Origin: Peribacillus sp. FSL P2-0133
GTDB taxonomy: Bacteria > Bacillota > Bacilli > Bacillales > DSM-1321
DNA length: 64,000 nucleotides
Assembly (NCBI RefSeq): GCF_037975445.1
Contig: NZ_CP150254.1
Coordinates: 4,090,001-4,154,000 of the forward strand
Direction of reading: 5' to 3'
Part shown: positions 46,518 to 54,640 of the stretch, piece by piece
How positions within the stretch are numbered: the first letter of the stretch is position 1
Layout: every line of letters starts with the position of its first letter
The notes under the pieces: generated by a model
Databases searched by the model: none
Seen by the model: the letters and a program-made list of their open reading frames with translations, nothing else
Told to the model about the DNA's origin: nothing
Translations under genes and position numbers: made by a program

Positions 46518-46745
46518 CCAGACTGTAGACAAACTCGATGAAAACCGAGTTTGTCTACAGTTTCTTTAGGCGTTTGTGCAATTTGAACGTTGATTGGAAC
46601 GTGAGGCACTCGTTTTCCGCGGGCGGTCCGTGAGCCTCCTCGGCGCCTTTGCGCCTGCGGGGTCTCCCCTGGACTCGTTGTTCCCGCAGGAGTCTCGAAC
46701 ACCCGCTCCAATCAACTTTGTTTTAACTTATAGATAGAATCCTTT
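46518..46745 (-). repeat. ~200-bp interspersed repeat, copy 2 (full)
   Basis: Read on the minus strand it runs TTCTATCTATA, TTGATTGGAGCGGGTG, CGAGACTCCTGCGGG, GTCCAGGGGAGACCCCGCAG, GGCGCAAAGGCGCC, GAGGAGGCTCACGGACCGCC, CGCGGAAAACGAGTGCCTCA, ATCAACGTTCAAATTGCAC and ends in a perfect 15-bp hairpin, CTGTAGACAAACTCG with its complement. It contains several GC-rich palindromes and starts/ends with short complements (GATTGGA..TCCAATC). The inverted copy 1 lies at 17200-17392. Short ORFs inside it (e.g. 46469-46711) are not genes. The remainder of 46244-46860 shows only a weak folC-side hairpin near 46490-46515. Confidence 0.85.
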
Positions 46746-46860
46746 TACCTAAAGTCTTTATTGTTTTAAAAATAGAATTAATAAAACTTGAGGTGAAGAG
46801 GATGCTTTCTAAATATGCATTCGGGAAAATTAATTAGTCCACCGGTAAAGACACATCCCT

Positions 46861-48150
46861 TTAGGCATCTTCTCTGATCAGGAACTCCCTCACAAGTGAA
46901 AGGAAATGAAGGGACCCTGTGATGACAAGAATCTCTTTTTCCCCTGTTTTCCTTCTGCCTTCCGTTATTGCCGCCTGCCAATCCCTGTTTATCCTTTTAT
47001 TTGGATGACTGCACTTTTCATAAAGCGTTTTCGCATCCGCCGCCCGTTCATGGTCGAATTCGGTAATGATGATTTCCATCGCTTCCGTTTCCAGTCCATG
47101 AAGCATCTCGGAATAATTTTTATCTTTAAATGAACTGAATACGAATCGGTACTTATAGTCGGGGTAATGCACTTTTAGCGTTTCCTTCAGTACGTCGATG
47201 CCGGCAGGATTATGTGCACCATCAATGATCACCAACGGCTCATCCGATATTTTTTCAAAGCGGCCATCCCATTTCGCTTCCACTATTCCTTTAAGTATGC
47301 TTTTTTCATCGATATTTTCCATTCCTAATGTGACAGCAGCAATGGCCAGTGCCGCATTCTCCATTTGATGACGGCCTAACATCCGCATTTCCACATTTTC
47401 GATGGACCTGTCTGCAAGAGAAAAGGAGAAACTTTGCCCACGTTCACTTTGCTTTATTTTGCCTACATGAAAGTCTTTGCCTAATTGGTAATAAGGTACG
47501 CCTAATGTCGACGCTTTTTCTTCAATTACTTTTGCTGGTTCCCCGGCTGTGACTCCGCTAATGATCGGCGCCCCGCTTTTAATGATGCCCGCCTTCTCAA
47601 AAGCAATTTCCCCAAGTGTGTTTCCCAGGATGTTCGTATGTTCCAATGAAATCGAGGTAATGATCGAAAGAAACGGCTGGATGACATTCGTTGTATCGAG
47701 CCTTCCTCCCAAACCGGTTTCCATCAAAACCAAATCCACTTCCTTTTGGCTAAAATAAGAGAATGCCATCGCAGTCAAAATTTCGAACTGAGTGGGACCA
47801 TTCCCCTTACTGTCCATCTCTTGGATGATCGGCCAAAGCTCCTGGAAGACAGCGATAAAATCCTTATCACTGATTTCATCCTCATTTATCTTCAGCTGCT
47901 CATTCATCCGTATTAAATAAGGAGAAGTGAAGGAAGCGACCCGAATGCCTTGGGCAAGCAGGATTGCTTTAATATATTGCAGGGTTGATCCTTTCCCGTT
48001 GGATCCTGCAATGTGAATATACTTTAGCGCCTTGTGCGGGTCACCTAATTCAGTTAACAATGCTTCCATCCGTGATAGGCCAAAATTCATGCCCAATTGA
48101 ACTTGGCGCCGTTCAAAAAAATGATTGATTTCTTTCATGGTTGTGACCAT
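46861..48150 (-). CDS. folC: Bifunctional folylpolyglutamate synthase/dihydrofolate synthase
   Basis: 429 residues. It adds glutamate to dihydropteroate and then to folates. The P-loop HIAGSNGKGSTLQYI (~46-60), folate-loop TSPYLIRMNEQLKIN (~75), METGLGGRLDTTNVI (~143) and the C-terminal ligase domain with IDGAHNPAGIDVL (~308) are intact. Shine-Dalgarno AGGAGG lies 10 bases before the ATG. In B. subtilis folC follows valS directly; here two ATP-grasp genes and one strand switch separate them. Confidence 0.96.
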   Translation of the reverse strand: MVTTMKEINHFFERRQVQLGMNFGLSRMEALLTELGDPHKALKYIHIAGSNGKGSTLQYIKAILLAQGIRVASFTSPYLIRMNEQLKINEDEISDKDFIAVFQELWPIIQEMDSKGNGPTQFEILTAMAFSYFSQKEVDLVLMETGLGGRLDTTNVIQPFLSIITSISLEHTNILGNTLGEIAFEKAGIIKSGAPIISGVTAGEPAKVIEEKASTLGVPYYQLGKDFHVGKIKQSERGQSFSFSLADRSIENVEMRMLGRHQMENAALAIAAVTLGMENIDEKSILKGIVEAKWDGRFEKISDEPLVIIDGAHNPAGIDVLKETLKVHYPDYKYRFVFSSFKDKNYSEMLHGLETEAMEIIITEFDHERAADAKTLYEKCSHPNKRINRDWQAAITEGRRKTGEKEILVITGSLHFLSLVREFLIREDA

Positions 48151-48248
48151 AATCGTTGAGCCTCCTCTTTCTTTATACCGCTCTTATGCGTTAAGATTAT
48201 TTTATCAATATATGAACGATTAACCTAGATGAAAGGTAGTGTTTTACT

Positions 48249-49190
48249 ATGAAACCTTCAGATTTCCACTGTTGGATTGTCGTTAACGGCTATTTACAGC
48301 ATGATAAGTTTTCCAGTTTGGCTTTGTTCATTAAAGAGGCGGCTGAAAGGAAAGATATCATGGCAACCCTTATCCGCAATTCAGATCTCATTCCCATTAT
48401 CGAAAAAGGAGTGCCACTGCTTAAAGGTGCCTTTGATAAGCTGCCTGATTTTGTCCTGTTCATGGATAAAGACATTCATTTGGCGCGCCATTTGGAATTG
48501 CTCGGCATCCCCGTATATAACAGCAGTACAGCGATCGATATTTGCGACAGCAAAGCAAAAACACATCAAGCATTGACCGGGCATGGTATACCGATGCCGA
48601 AAACCATATTTCCCCCTTTTACGTACGAAGGGATTGAAAGAGTCAATATGGATGCTTTCATACAAATCGGCAATGAACTTGGGTATCCCCTTATCGTTAA
48701 GGAAGCATACGGTTCATTTGGGGAACAAGTATATTTAATCCAAACAGAGGATGAGTTACTAAAGACGATCCATAATCTTGGCCACAAACCATTTATCCTC
48801 CAGGAATTCATCAAGCACAGCAAAGGTCGGGATATTCGTGTGAATGTCGTGGGCAATCAAGTCATAGCAGCGATGCAACGCCATTCCGAGCAAGACTTCC
48901 GAGCTAATATGACTGCCGGGGGGCAGGCTGCACCATATATACCCACCAGTGAAGAAGCACAACTTGCCATCCGATGTGCACAAATACTGGGTGCAGACTT
49001 CGCTGGCGTCGATTTGTTATTCGGTGAAGAAGGTCCGCTTTTGTGCGAAGTGAATTCGAATTCGCATTTACTGAATATTTATGATTGTACAGGCATCAAC
49101 ATCGCTGATAGCATGTTCGATTATATCTTGAAAGAATTAGGAAAAGGAAGTGCATCTGATGAAAAAACAAGCAGGCTGGTTGATTTATAA
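48249..49190 (+). CDS. RimK-like ATP-grasp ligase (first of tandem pair)
   Basis: 313 residues. A pre-ATP-grasp domain (~1-100) is followed by ATP-grasp motifs very like RimK/LysX: DSKAKTHQALTGHGIPMPKTI (~100-120), LGYPLIVKEAYGSFGEQVYLI (~146-166, ATP-binding Lys and Gly loop), FILQEFIKHSKGRDIRVNVVG (~178-198), RANMTAGGQA (~217) and the metal site FAGVDLLFGEEGPLLCEVNSN (~255-275, D, E and N ligands all present). Such enzymes join a carboxylate to an amine, often adding glutamate or amino acids to a protein or peptide. The acceptor is unknown. It overlaps the next gene, a diverged paralogue, by 32 bases. Confidence 0.85.
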   Translation: MKPSDFHCWIVVNGYLQHDKFSSLALFIKEAAERKDIMATLIRNSDLIPIIEKGVPLLKGAFDKLPDFVLFMDKDIHLARHLELLGIPVYNSSTAIDICDSKAKTHQALTGHGIPMPKTIFPPFTYEGIERVNMDAFIQIGNELGYPLIVKEAYGSFGEQVYLIQTEDELLKTIHNLGHKPFILQEFIKHSKGRDIRVNVVGNQVIAAMQRHSEQDFRANMTAGGQAAPYIPTSEEAQLAIRCAQILGADFAGVDLLFGEEGPLLCEVNSNSHLLNIYDCTGINIADSMFDYILKELGKGSASDEKTSRLVDL

Positions 49191-50001
49191 CCGTGAGGAT
49201 GCCTTGAAAAATAAGGGATACATAGAATGGATGCTTGACGAAGCAAGTAAGCTTGATCTTGATTTACACTTTCACTTTCGGGAAGACCTTAGGATCGGTC
49301 ATCGTTTCAACGAGTTGTACGTGGAACATGGGACACAGCCAATTTCATTGCCGGACTTTGCTATCGTCCGGACCATCGACCCTTTTTTTACAAAGCAACT
49401 TGAGCAACTGGGGATTGCTTGCTTTAACTCCTCCTTCGTATCGGAAATCGCGAATGACAAAGCAAAGACGCATCAATATTTGTCCTCGCTCGGGATTCCA
49501 ATGGCCGATACCGTATATTGTAACGGGAGGCCGAGTGCCGATGACATGGAGTTCCCTTTCATTGCTAAGGAAACACGTGGCCGCGGCGGGAAGCAAGTAT
49601 ATTTAATCGAGCATGCCGATGATCTTGCCGAACTGTATGATGGGAATTGGATAGTCCAAAAACCTGGCTTATTCGGTAGGGATATCCGCGTCTTCGTGGT
49701 TGGGAAAAAAGTGAAGGCTGCTGTACTTAGGGAATCCGCTTCCAGTTTCAAGGCAAATTATACGCTGGGCGGATCGGCTTCTCTATATGAGCTGACTGCT
49801 TCTGAATTAGCCCTTGTTGAAAGAGTAATGAGGTCATTTGATTTTGGCCTGGTCGGTATCGATTTCATATTTGCGGAAGATGGCAGCCTCATGCTCAACG
49901 AAATCGAGGATGTCGTCGGCAGCCGGACATTAAGTGCACTAAGTGATATGAATATCGTACGGGAGTACCTTACATTCATAAAAGAAAGACTATCATCCTA
50001 A
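49159..50001 (+). CDS. RimK-like ATP-grasp ligase (second of tandem pair)
   Basis: 280 residues from the ATG at 49159 (AGGAAGTG upstream, inside the previous gene). Same layout as its neighbour: NDKAKTHQYLSSLGIPMADTV (~100), MEFPFIAKETRGRGGKQVYLI (~133-153), WIVQKPGLFGRDIRVFVVG (~163-181), FKANYTLGGSA (~197) and the metal region LVGIDFIFAEDGSLMLNEIED (~233-253). Where RimK-type enzymes have E-x-N, this one has E-I-E, so one Mg ligand is changed. The two proteins are paralogues, translationally coupled, and may act in sequence or as a heteromer. A strong terminator follows. Confidence 0.85.
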   Translation: MKKQAGWLIYNREDALKNKGYIEWMLDEASKLDLDLHFHFREDLRIGHRFNELYVEHGTQPISLPDFAIVRTIDPFFTKQLEQLGIACFNSSFVSEIANDKAKTHQYLSSLGIPMADTVYCNGRPSADDMEFPFIAKETRGRGGKQVYLIEHADDLAELYDGNWIVQKPGLFGRDIRVFVVGKKVKAAVLRESASSFKANYTLGGSASLYELTASELALVERVMRSFDFGLVGIDFIFAEDGSLMLNEIEDVVGSRTLSALSDMNIVREYLTFIKERLSS

Positions 50002-50033
50002 CGGAATATTTTTCTTAAATAGCGTTTAAACAC

Positions 50034-50074
50034 AAAAAGGATGAACCAGCTTCAAGCTGGTTCATCCTTTTGTT
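50034..50074. terminator. Shared terminator of the ATP-grasp genes and valS
   Basis: AAAGGATGAACCAGCTT pairs with AAGCTGGTTCATCCTTT around a one- to three-base loop, with T-runs on both strands; it lies between the two convergent units. Confidence 0.9.
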
Positions 50075-52726
50075 TTATAGTTGTTTCAGTTCGCTGATCC
50101 TGTGGATTACAGAGTCGCGTTTTTCGCTATAGTCTTTTTCCTTGGCACGTTCTTCTTCGATGACGCTTTCCGGCGCCTTTTTAACGAAGCCCTCGTTGCC
50201 CAATTTTTTCTGTACGCGCTCAACTTCTTTATTAAGTTTGTCGAGTTCTTTTTCAAGACGTTTCACTTCTTCGTCAATATTGATCAGTCCTGTAAGCGGA
50301 AGGATTAGCTCTACGCCAGTTACGACAGCTGTCATGGCTTGAGCAGGTTCTTCGACTTCGATTCCGATCGTCAATTGTTCAGGATTACAGAAACGCTCGA
50401 TATAGCTGCTGTTTTTCTGTAATGTCCCTAAGATGGACTCATCTTTCGCTTTTAAGATCAAATTGATTTTTTTGCTTAGCGGTGTGTTTACCTCAGCACG
50501 GATATTACGGACGGAGCGGATGATTTCAACCAGCAGCTTCATTTCCTCGGCTGCAGCTGTATCCGTCAACCCTTCATTCACTTCCGGCCAAGCGGCAACA
50601 GTGATGGACTCACCTTGATGCGGTAGGTTCTGCCAGATTTCTTCGGTAATGAATGGCATGAACGGGTGTAACAATCTCATCGTGTTATCCAGTACATAAG
50701 CCAAGATCGAGCGCGTCGTTTTCTTAGCTGCTTCGTCTTCGCCATATAGCGGAAGCTTCGCCATTTCAATATACCAGTCACAGAAATCATCCCAAATGAA
50801 GTTGTAAAGCACACGGCCCACTTCACCAAACTCATAACGGTCCGCAAGTCTGGTTACGTTTGAAATCGTTTCATTCAAACGCGTCAAGATCCATTTATCA
50901 GCTACAGACTTCTCACCGCTTAAATCGATTTCGTCATAAGTCATGCCGTTCATGTTCATCAAAGCAAAACGGGATGCGTTCCAAATCTTATTGGAGAAGT
51001 TCCAAACCGCTTCCACTTTTTCCGTGCTATAACGAAGGTCCTGGCCTGGCGAGCTGCCCGTGGATAAGAAGTAACGCAGCGAATCGGCACCGTATTGATC
51101 GATTACATCCATCGGATCGACACCATTACCAAGCGATTTACTCATCTTGCGCCCCTGTTCGTCACGAACCAGACCGTGGATCAGCACATCTTCAAATGGA
51201 CGTTCACCTGTGAACTCAAGAGCTTGGAAAATCATCCGCGATACCCAGAAGAAAATGATATCATAGCCTGTCACAAGTGCCCCGGTTGGATAGTAGCGTT
51301 GGAAATCGACACTGTCCTTGTCAGGCCAGCCCATAGTCGAGAACGGCCATAATGCCGAGCTGAACCATGTATCAAGAACATCTGTATCTTGTTCCCAGTT
51401 TTCAGCGTCCGCAGGCTCTTCGTGACCTACATACACTTCACCTGTTTCTTTATGGTACCAGGCTGGAATGCGGTGACCCCACCAAAGCTGACGGGAAATG
51501 CACCAGTCACGGATATTTTCCATCCAACGCAGGTACGTTTTTTCGAAACGGTCCGGTACGAAATGAACTTTTTCCTCATCGGTTCCTTTTTGAAGCTCAA
51601 CGGATGCATCAGCCAACGGCTGCATTTTAACGAACCATTGAGTCGAAAGATATGGTTCAACAACAGCACCGCTTCTCTCTGAATGGCCGACTGAGTGAAG
51701 GTGATCTTCGATTTTGAAAAGTACTCCTTCTTCCTGAAGGTCCTTGACGATTTGTTTCCGGCATTCAAAACGGTCCATGCCTTCATATTTACCAGCCTTT
51801 TCATTCATCGAGCCATCTTCATGCATGACAAGGATGCGTTCCAAATCGTGACGGTTCCCGATTTCGAAGTCATTCGGATCATGGGCCGGAGTAATTTTGA
51901 CCGCGCCTGAACCGAATTCCATATCGACATAATCATCACCGACAATCGGGATTTCCCGGCCTGTAATTGGCAAGCGGACCATTTTGCCGATCAAGTGTTT
52001 ATAACGGTCATCTTCAGGGTGAACAGCAACAGCAGTATCGCCAAGCATCGTTTCTGGACGGGTGGTGGCAATTTCAATTTCACCTGATCCGTCAACCAAA
52101 GGATATTTCATATGGTAAAATGCGCCCTGCACATCTTTGTAAATAACCTCGATATCGGATAACGCCGTTTTCGTTGATGGATCCCAGTTGATGATGTATT
52201 CGCCGCGATAAATCAAGCCCTTGTTATAAAGCGAAACGAACACTTCGCGCACAGCTTTTGAAAGCCCTTCATCAAGAGTGAAGCGTTCACGTGTATAATC
52301 AAGTCCAAGACCGAGCTTTGACCATTGTTCACGGATATGGCTCGCATATTCCTCTTTCCATTTCCATGTCTCTTCAACGAATTTTTCTCGCCCAAGGTCA
52401 TAACGGCTCACGCCTTCAGCACGAAGTTTCTGTTCTACTTTCGCTTGAGTGGCGATACCGGCATGGTCCATGCCCGGTAACCATAAAACGTCATAGCCTT
52501 GCATCCTCTTCATGCGTGTCAATATATCTTGAAGCGTCGTATCCCAAGCGTGGCCAAGATGAAGCTTACCTGTCACGTTAGGCGGCGGGATGACAATCGT
52601 ATATGGTTCTTTTTTATCGTCACCCGTCGTTTCGAAAAACTTTCCATCAAGCCACCATTTGTAGCGGCCTTTCTCTATCGTCTGCGGATCATATTTAGTC
52701 GGCATAGAAATTTGGTTCTCTTCCAT
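50075..52726 (-). CDS. valS: Valyl-tRNA synthetase
   Basis: 883 residues. Class Ia enzyme: HIGH-like motif [16 protein letters not shown] (~48-63), editing CP1 domain (~200-360, [23 protein letters not shown]), KMSKS motif [14 protein letters not shown] (~525), anticodon-binding domain and a C-terminal coiled coil ([29 protein letters not shown], ~805-880). Shine-Dalgarno AAGGAGG, 7-base spacer. A T-box leader upstream couples expression to uncharged tRNA-Val. Confidence 0.98.
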   Translation of the reverse strand: MEENQISMPTKYDPQTIEKGRYKWWLDGKFFETTGDDKKEPYTIVIPPPNVTGKLHLGHAWDTTLQDILTRMKRMQGYDVLWLPGMDHAGIATQAKVEQKLRAEGVSRYDLGREKFVEETWKWKEEYASHIREQWSKLGLGLDYTRERFTLDEGLSKAVREVFVSLYNKGLIYRGEYIINWDPSTKTALSDIEVIYKDVQGAFYHMKYPLVDGSGEIEIATTRPETMLGDTAVAVHPEDDRYKHLIGKMVRLPITGREIPIVGDDYVDMEFGSGAVKITPAHDPNDFEIGNRHDLERILVMHEDGSMNEKAGKYEGMDRFECRKQIVKDLQEEGVLFKIEDHLHSVGHSERSGAVVEPYLSTQWFVKMQPLADASVELQKGTDEEKVHFVPDRFEKTYLRWMENIRDWCISRQLWWGHRIPAWYHKETGEVYVGHEEPADAENWEQDTDVLDTWFSSALWPFSTMGWPDKDSVDFQRYYPTGALVTGYDIIFFWVSRMIFQALEFTGERPFEDVLIHGLVRDEQGRKMSKSLGNGVDPMDVIDQYGADSLRYFLSTGSSPGQDLRYSTEKVEAVWNFSNKIWNASRFALMNMNGMTYDEIDLSGEKSVADKWILTRLNETISNVTRLADRYEFGEVGRVLYNFIWDDFCDWYIEMAKLPLYGEDEAAKKTTRSILAYVLDNTMRLLHPFMPFITEEIWQNLPHQGESITVAAWPEVNEGLTDTAAAEEMKLLVEIIRSVRNIRAEVNTPLSKKINLILKAKDESILGTLQKNSSYIERFCNPEQLTIGIEVEEPAQAMTAVVTGVELILPLTGLINIDEEVKRLEKELDKLNKEVERVQKKLGNEGFVKKAPESVIEEERAKEKDYSEKRDSVIHRISELKQL

Positions 52727-52744
52727 AACATTTCCTCCTTTTTG

Positions 52745-52985
52745 GGCATAAAAAAAACTTCCATCATCACAAAAGGACGAAGGAAGTTGTTCGCGGTGCC
52801 ACCTTTTTTCCGAAAAAGAAAAAAATCTCTTTCGGCTCTCAAATCGGATAACGGCTCTTCACCGGCCTTCGCTACTAAGAGGTTCACGAAGACTGCTCGC
52901 GGACGACTTCGGATGCTGCTGCCTGGAAACCTCGCACCAATTTGGTTTCCTCTCTGAAAAGTGCATTTCATCTTACTATTTCCGG
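52745..52985 (-). ncRNA. T-box leader of valS
   Basis: The minus strand contains the T-box sequence AAGGTGGCACCGCG (52804-52791) that pairs with the tRNA acceptor end, followed by the terminator AACTTCC..GGAAGTTTTTTTT (to ~52747). Upstream is a Stem I-like region whose base pairs AGAGAGG with CCTCTT; the internal loop just before CCTCT reads GTGAA, so a GTG (Val) codon at 52887-52885 is the best specifier candidate. When tRNA-Val is uncharged the antiterminator forms and valS is read. The stretch 52990-53225 further upstream holds no gene I can support. Confidence 0.9.
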
Positions 52986-53225
52986 TCTTTGCATTGATTT
53001 ATATTCATATGTAAAATCATTGAATGCATATAGTATATAGTACAAAAAACATGGGGCTCCAGTCAATCATCTTTTCGCTTACTTTCTCAGTAATCATCCC
53101 ATTTGATACAATTCAAGTTCATTTTCTTTAGTTTATCCTCCAGGAACAGTGAATGTGACGGCTGTTTCACCTTTTCCACTGCCCACCCATAGAATATAAG
53201 AAGTCCTAAAAAGGAAGGTAATAAT

Positions 53226-53417
53226 ATGAAGCGAAGATATACTCCCTATACTTTACCGCCTTGGGTGAAGAAATTCCGCGGTGTCTGCCAGCAGTTCATC
53301 TTCCCCTTTATTGTGTTCCAAGGATTACGTACGCTGATTTTCCCGACTTTCTTCGATATGCTCCTGCTAATCGCCTTTATTTTCCTGGCCATGTCTTTGT
53401 ATTTCGACTGGATTTAA
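53226..53417 (+). CDS. Small membrane protein of unknown function
   Basis: 63 residues with AAAAGGAAGG upstream of the ATG. A basic aromatic N-terminus (MKRRYTPYTLPPWVKKFRG) precedes two closely spaced hydrophobic stretches (FIFPFIVFQGLRTLIFPTFF and MLLLIAFIFLAMSLYFDWI). I do not recognise the family. It lies between valS and ysxE, convergent with ysxE. The good ribosome site, strong hydrophobic pattern and terminator-like hairpin downstream make it a credible gene. Confidence 0.7.
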   Translation: MKRRYTPYTLPPWVKKFRGVCQQFIFPFIVFQGLRTLIFPTFFDMLLLIAFIFLAMSLYFDWI

Positions 53418-53435
53418 GTATTCCCTTACAGCAAA

Positions 53436-53475
53436 AAAATATACATGACTGGAGATGATCCAATCATGTATATTT
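53436..53475. terminator. Shared terminator after the small membrane protein and ysxE
   Basis: AATATACATGA and TCATGTATATT flank CTGGAGATGATCCAA; T-run on the minus strand (TTTTTTTG). Confidence 0.7.
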
Positions 53476-54553
53476 AGCTTGGGGGTGATTGTTCTTCTTT
53501 GGCAGCCTCGGCAGCAGCCTTTTTCTTCTGTTCGATTTCTTCGATTTTCATCACCATATATTCAATATTTTTCAAAAGCCAAAATTGCCGCTGCAGTTGT
53601 GTAACATTATCAAGCTCTGAACGATGACCCCTGCCATCGGAGTAACCCTTCACTAATTCCAAAGCTGACCCAGGGAATGCCAGATAACTTTGCATGAGCA
53701 GCAATTCTTCTTCTTTCAACGGAAAATAACGAAAATAGTTATATAGCCAGTCAACGCAGTCATCGCATTGGACAGGATAGGTCCTTGCCGATTTAACGAG
53801 AAATGGCAGTAAATCGAAATGCGGCGGAGCCGTATTCGAATTCTCAAAATTGATGAAGTAGCCATATCCCCGCTCATCATAAACGAAATGCTTCATGGAA
53901 ACCTTTCCGTGCGTGACCACGGTTCGAACCTTTTCACTATCCTTCGTTTTTTCATACCAGGTTTCAAACTTCTTGATCGAGTACTTCAGCGCCTGTGAAA
54001 TATCAGTGTAGAAAGAACAAACCGTCAGTTCGAATGGAGACATATACCACTTCTTTTCACAGCTGACAATATACTCATCGATAAAGTCCTTCTCGTTATT
54101 CCAGGCATCAAGCGTCCGCTCATAATGGGCTTCCCGTTCCTCGATATCCACTTGTATTTCCTTAACGGAAAGTGTATGCATCCTAGCAAGCTCCCTGAAC
54201 ATTTGCTTATGATTTTCATCGCGCTCCCCGTCCCTTTCATTATTGAGCCAGGGCATCAGGTAATACAAACGTCCATTATGAAGAACGGCGTAACGCTGAT
54301 CCATCGTTTGATAAATGGGAACGATCCGGTTATAGCCTCGATGGTACAATTTTTGAACATTTTTGATAAAATCAATGCCGTTCTGCGGTAACATGGATTT
54401 CAAGGCAAATGTACCGCGATCACTGTATATTTTTTTTACACGTCCGAAGTCCTCAATATATTGTACATACATGGCATATTCCTTCAATACGGTCTCCGTG
54501 TCCCGATCCCGATTGGCAGGCTGCTGATTCTCGTTTTCCCTCACGAGACTCAC
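53474..54553 (-). CDS. ysxE: Spore coat protein YsxE, kinase-fold
   Basis: 359 residues of the CotS-like kinase-fold group. N-lobe KKIYSDRGTFALKSML (~39-54), C-lobe catalytic-loop position THGKVSMKHFVYDERGYGYFINFENS (~212-237). The Brenner residues are altered: HGK instead of HGD, His in place of the Asn, and INFE in place of IDFD/E, so it should be a pseudokinase. The C-terminus is Lys/Glu/Ala-rich (EEIEQKKKAAAEAAKEEQ). Directly downstream of spoVID, as in B. subtilis, where YsxE is a coat component needing SpoVID. The GTG at 54553 is accepted as start; another GTG three codons on is possible. Confidence 0.9.
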   Translation of the reverse strand: MSLVRENENQQPANRDRDTETVLKEYAMYVQYIEDFGRVKKIYSDRGTFALKSMLPQNGIDFIKNVQKLYHRGYNRIVPIYQTMDQRYAVLHNGRLYYLMPWLNNERDGERDENHKQMFRELARMHTLSVKEIQVDIEEREAHYERTLDAWNNEKDFIDEYIVSCEKKWYMSPFELTVCSFYTDISQALKYSIKKFETWYEKTKDSEKVRTVVTHGKVSMKHFVYDERGYGYFINFENSNTAPPHFDLLPFLVKSARTYPVQCDDCVDWLYNYFRYFPLKEEELLLMQSYLAFPGSALELVKGYSDGRGHRSELDNVTQLQRQFWLLKNIEYMVMKIEEIEQKKKAAAEAAKEEQSPPS

Positions 54554-54595
54554 TCACTTTCTCTAAAAAAACTAAACGATCCGATTCCTCTAGCA

Positions 54596-54640
54596 CCTAA
54601 AAAACAGGAGCAGACCATATGCTCTGCTCTCTGTCCTGGT
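54596..54640 (-). terminator. spoVID terminator
   Basis: On the minus strand CAGGAC..AGCAGA and TCTGCTCCTG form a stem followed by TTTTTT, overlapping the spoVID stop. It suggests that ysxE is also transcribed from another promoter. Confidence 0.65.

Noticed and set aside
46469..46711. 80-residue ORF in the 46.5-kb repeat
   Set aside because: The translation comes from the GC-rich interspersed repeat; similar short ORFs are artefacts of this element.
52675..52971. 98-residue ORF upstream of valS
   Set aside because: It lies across the T-box leader and the valS start, so it is non-coding leader sequence.
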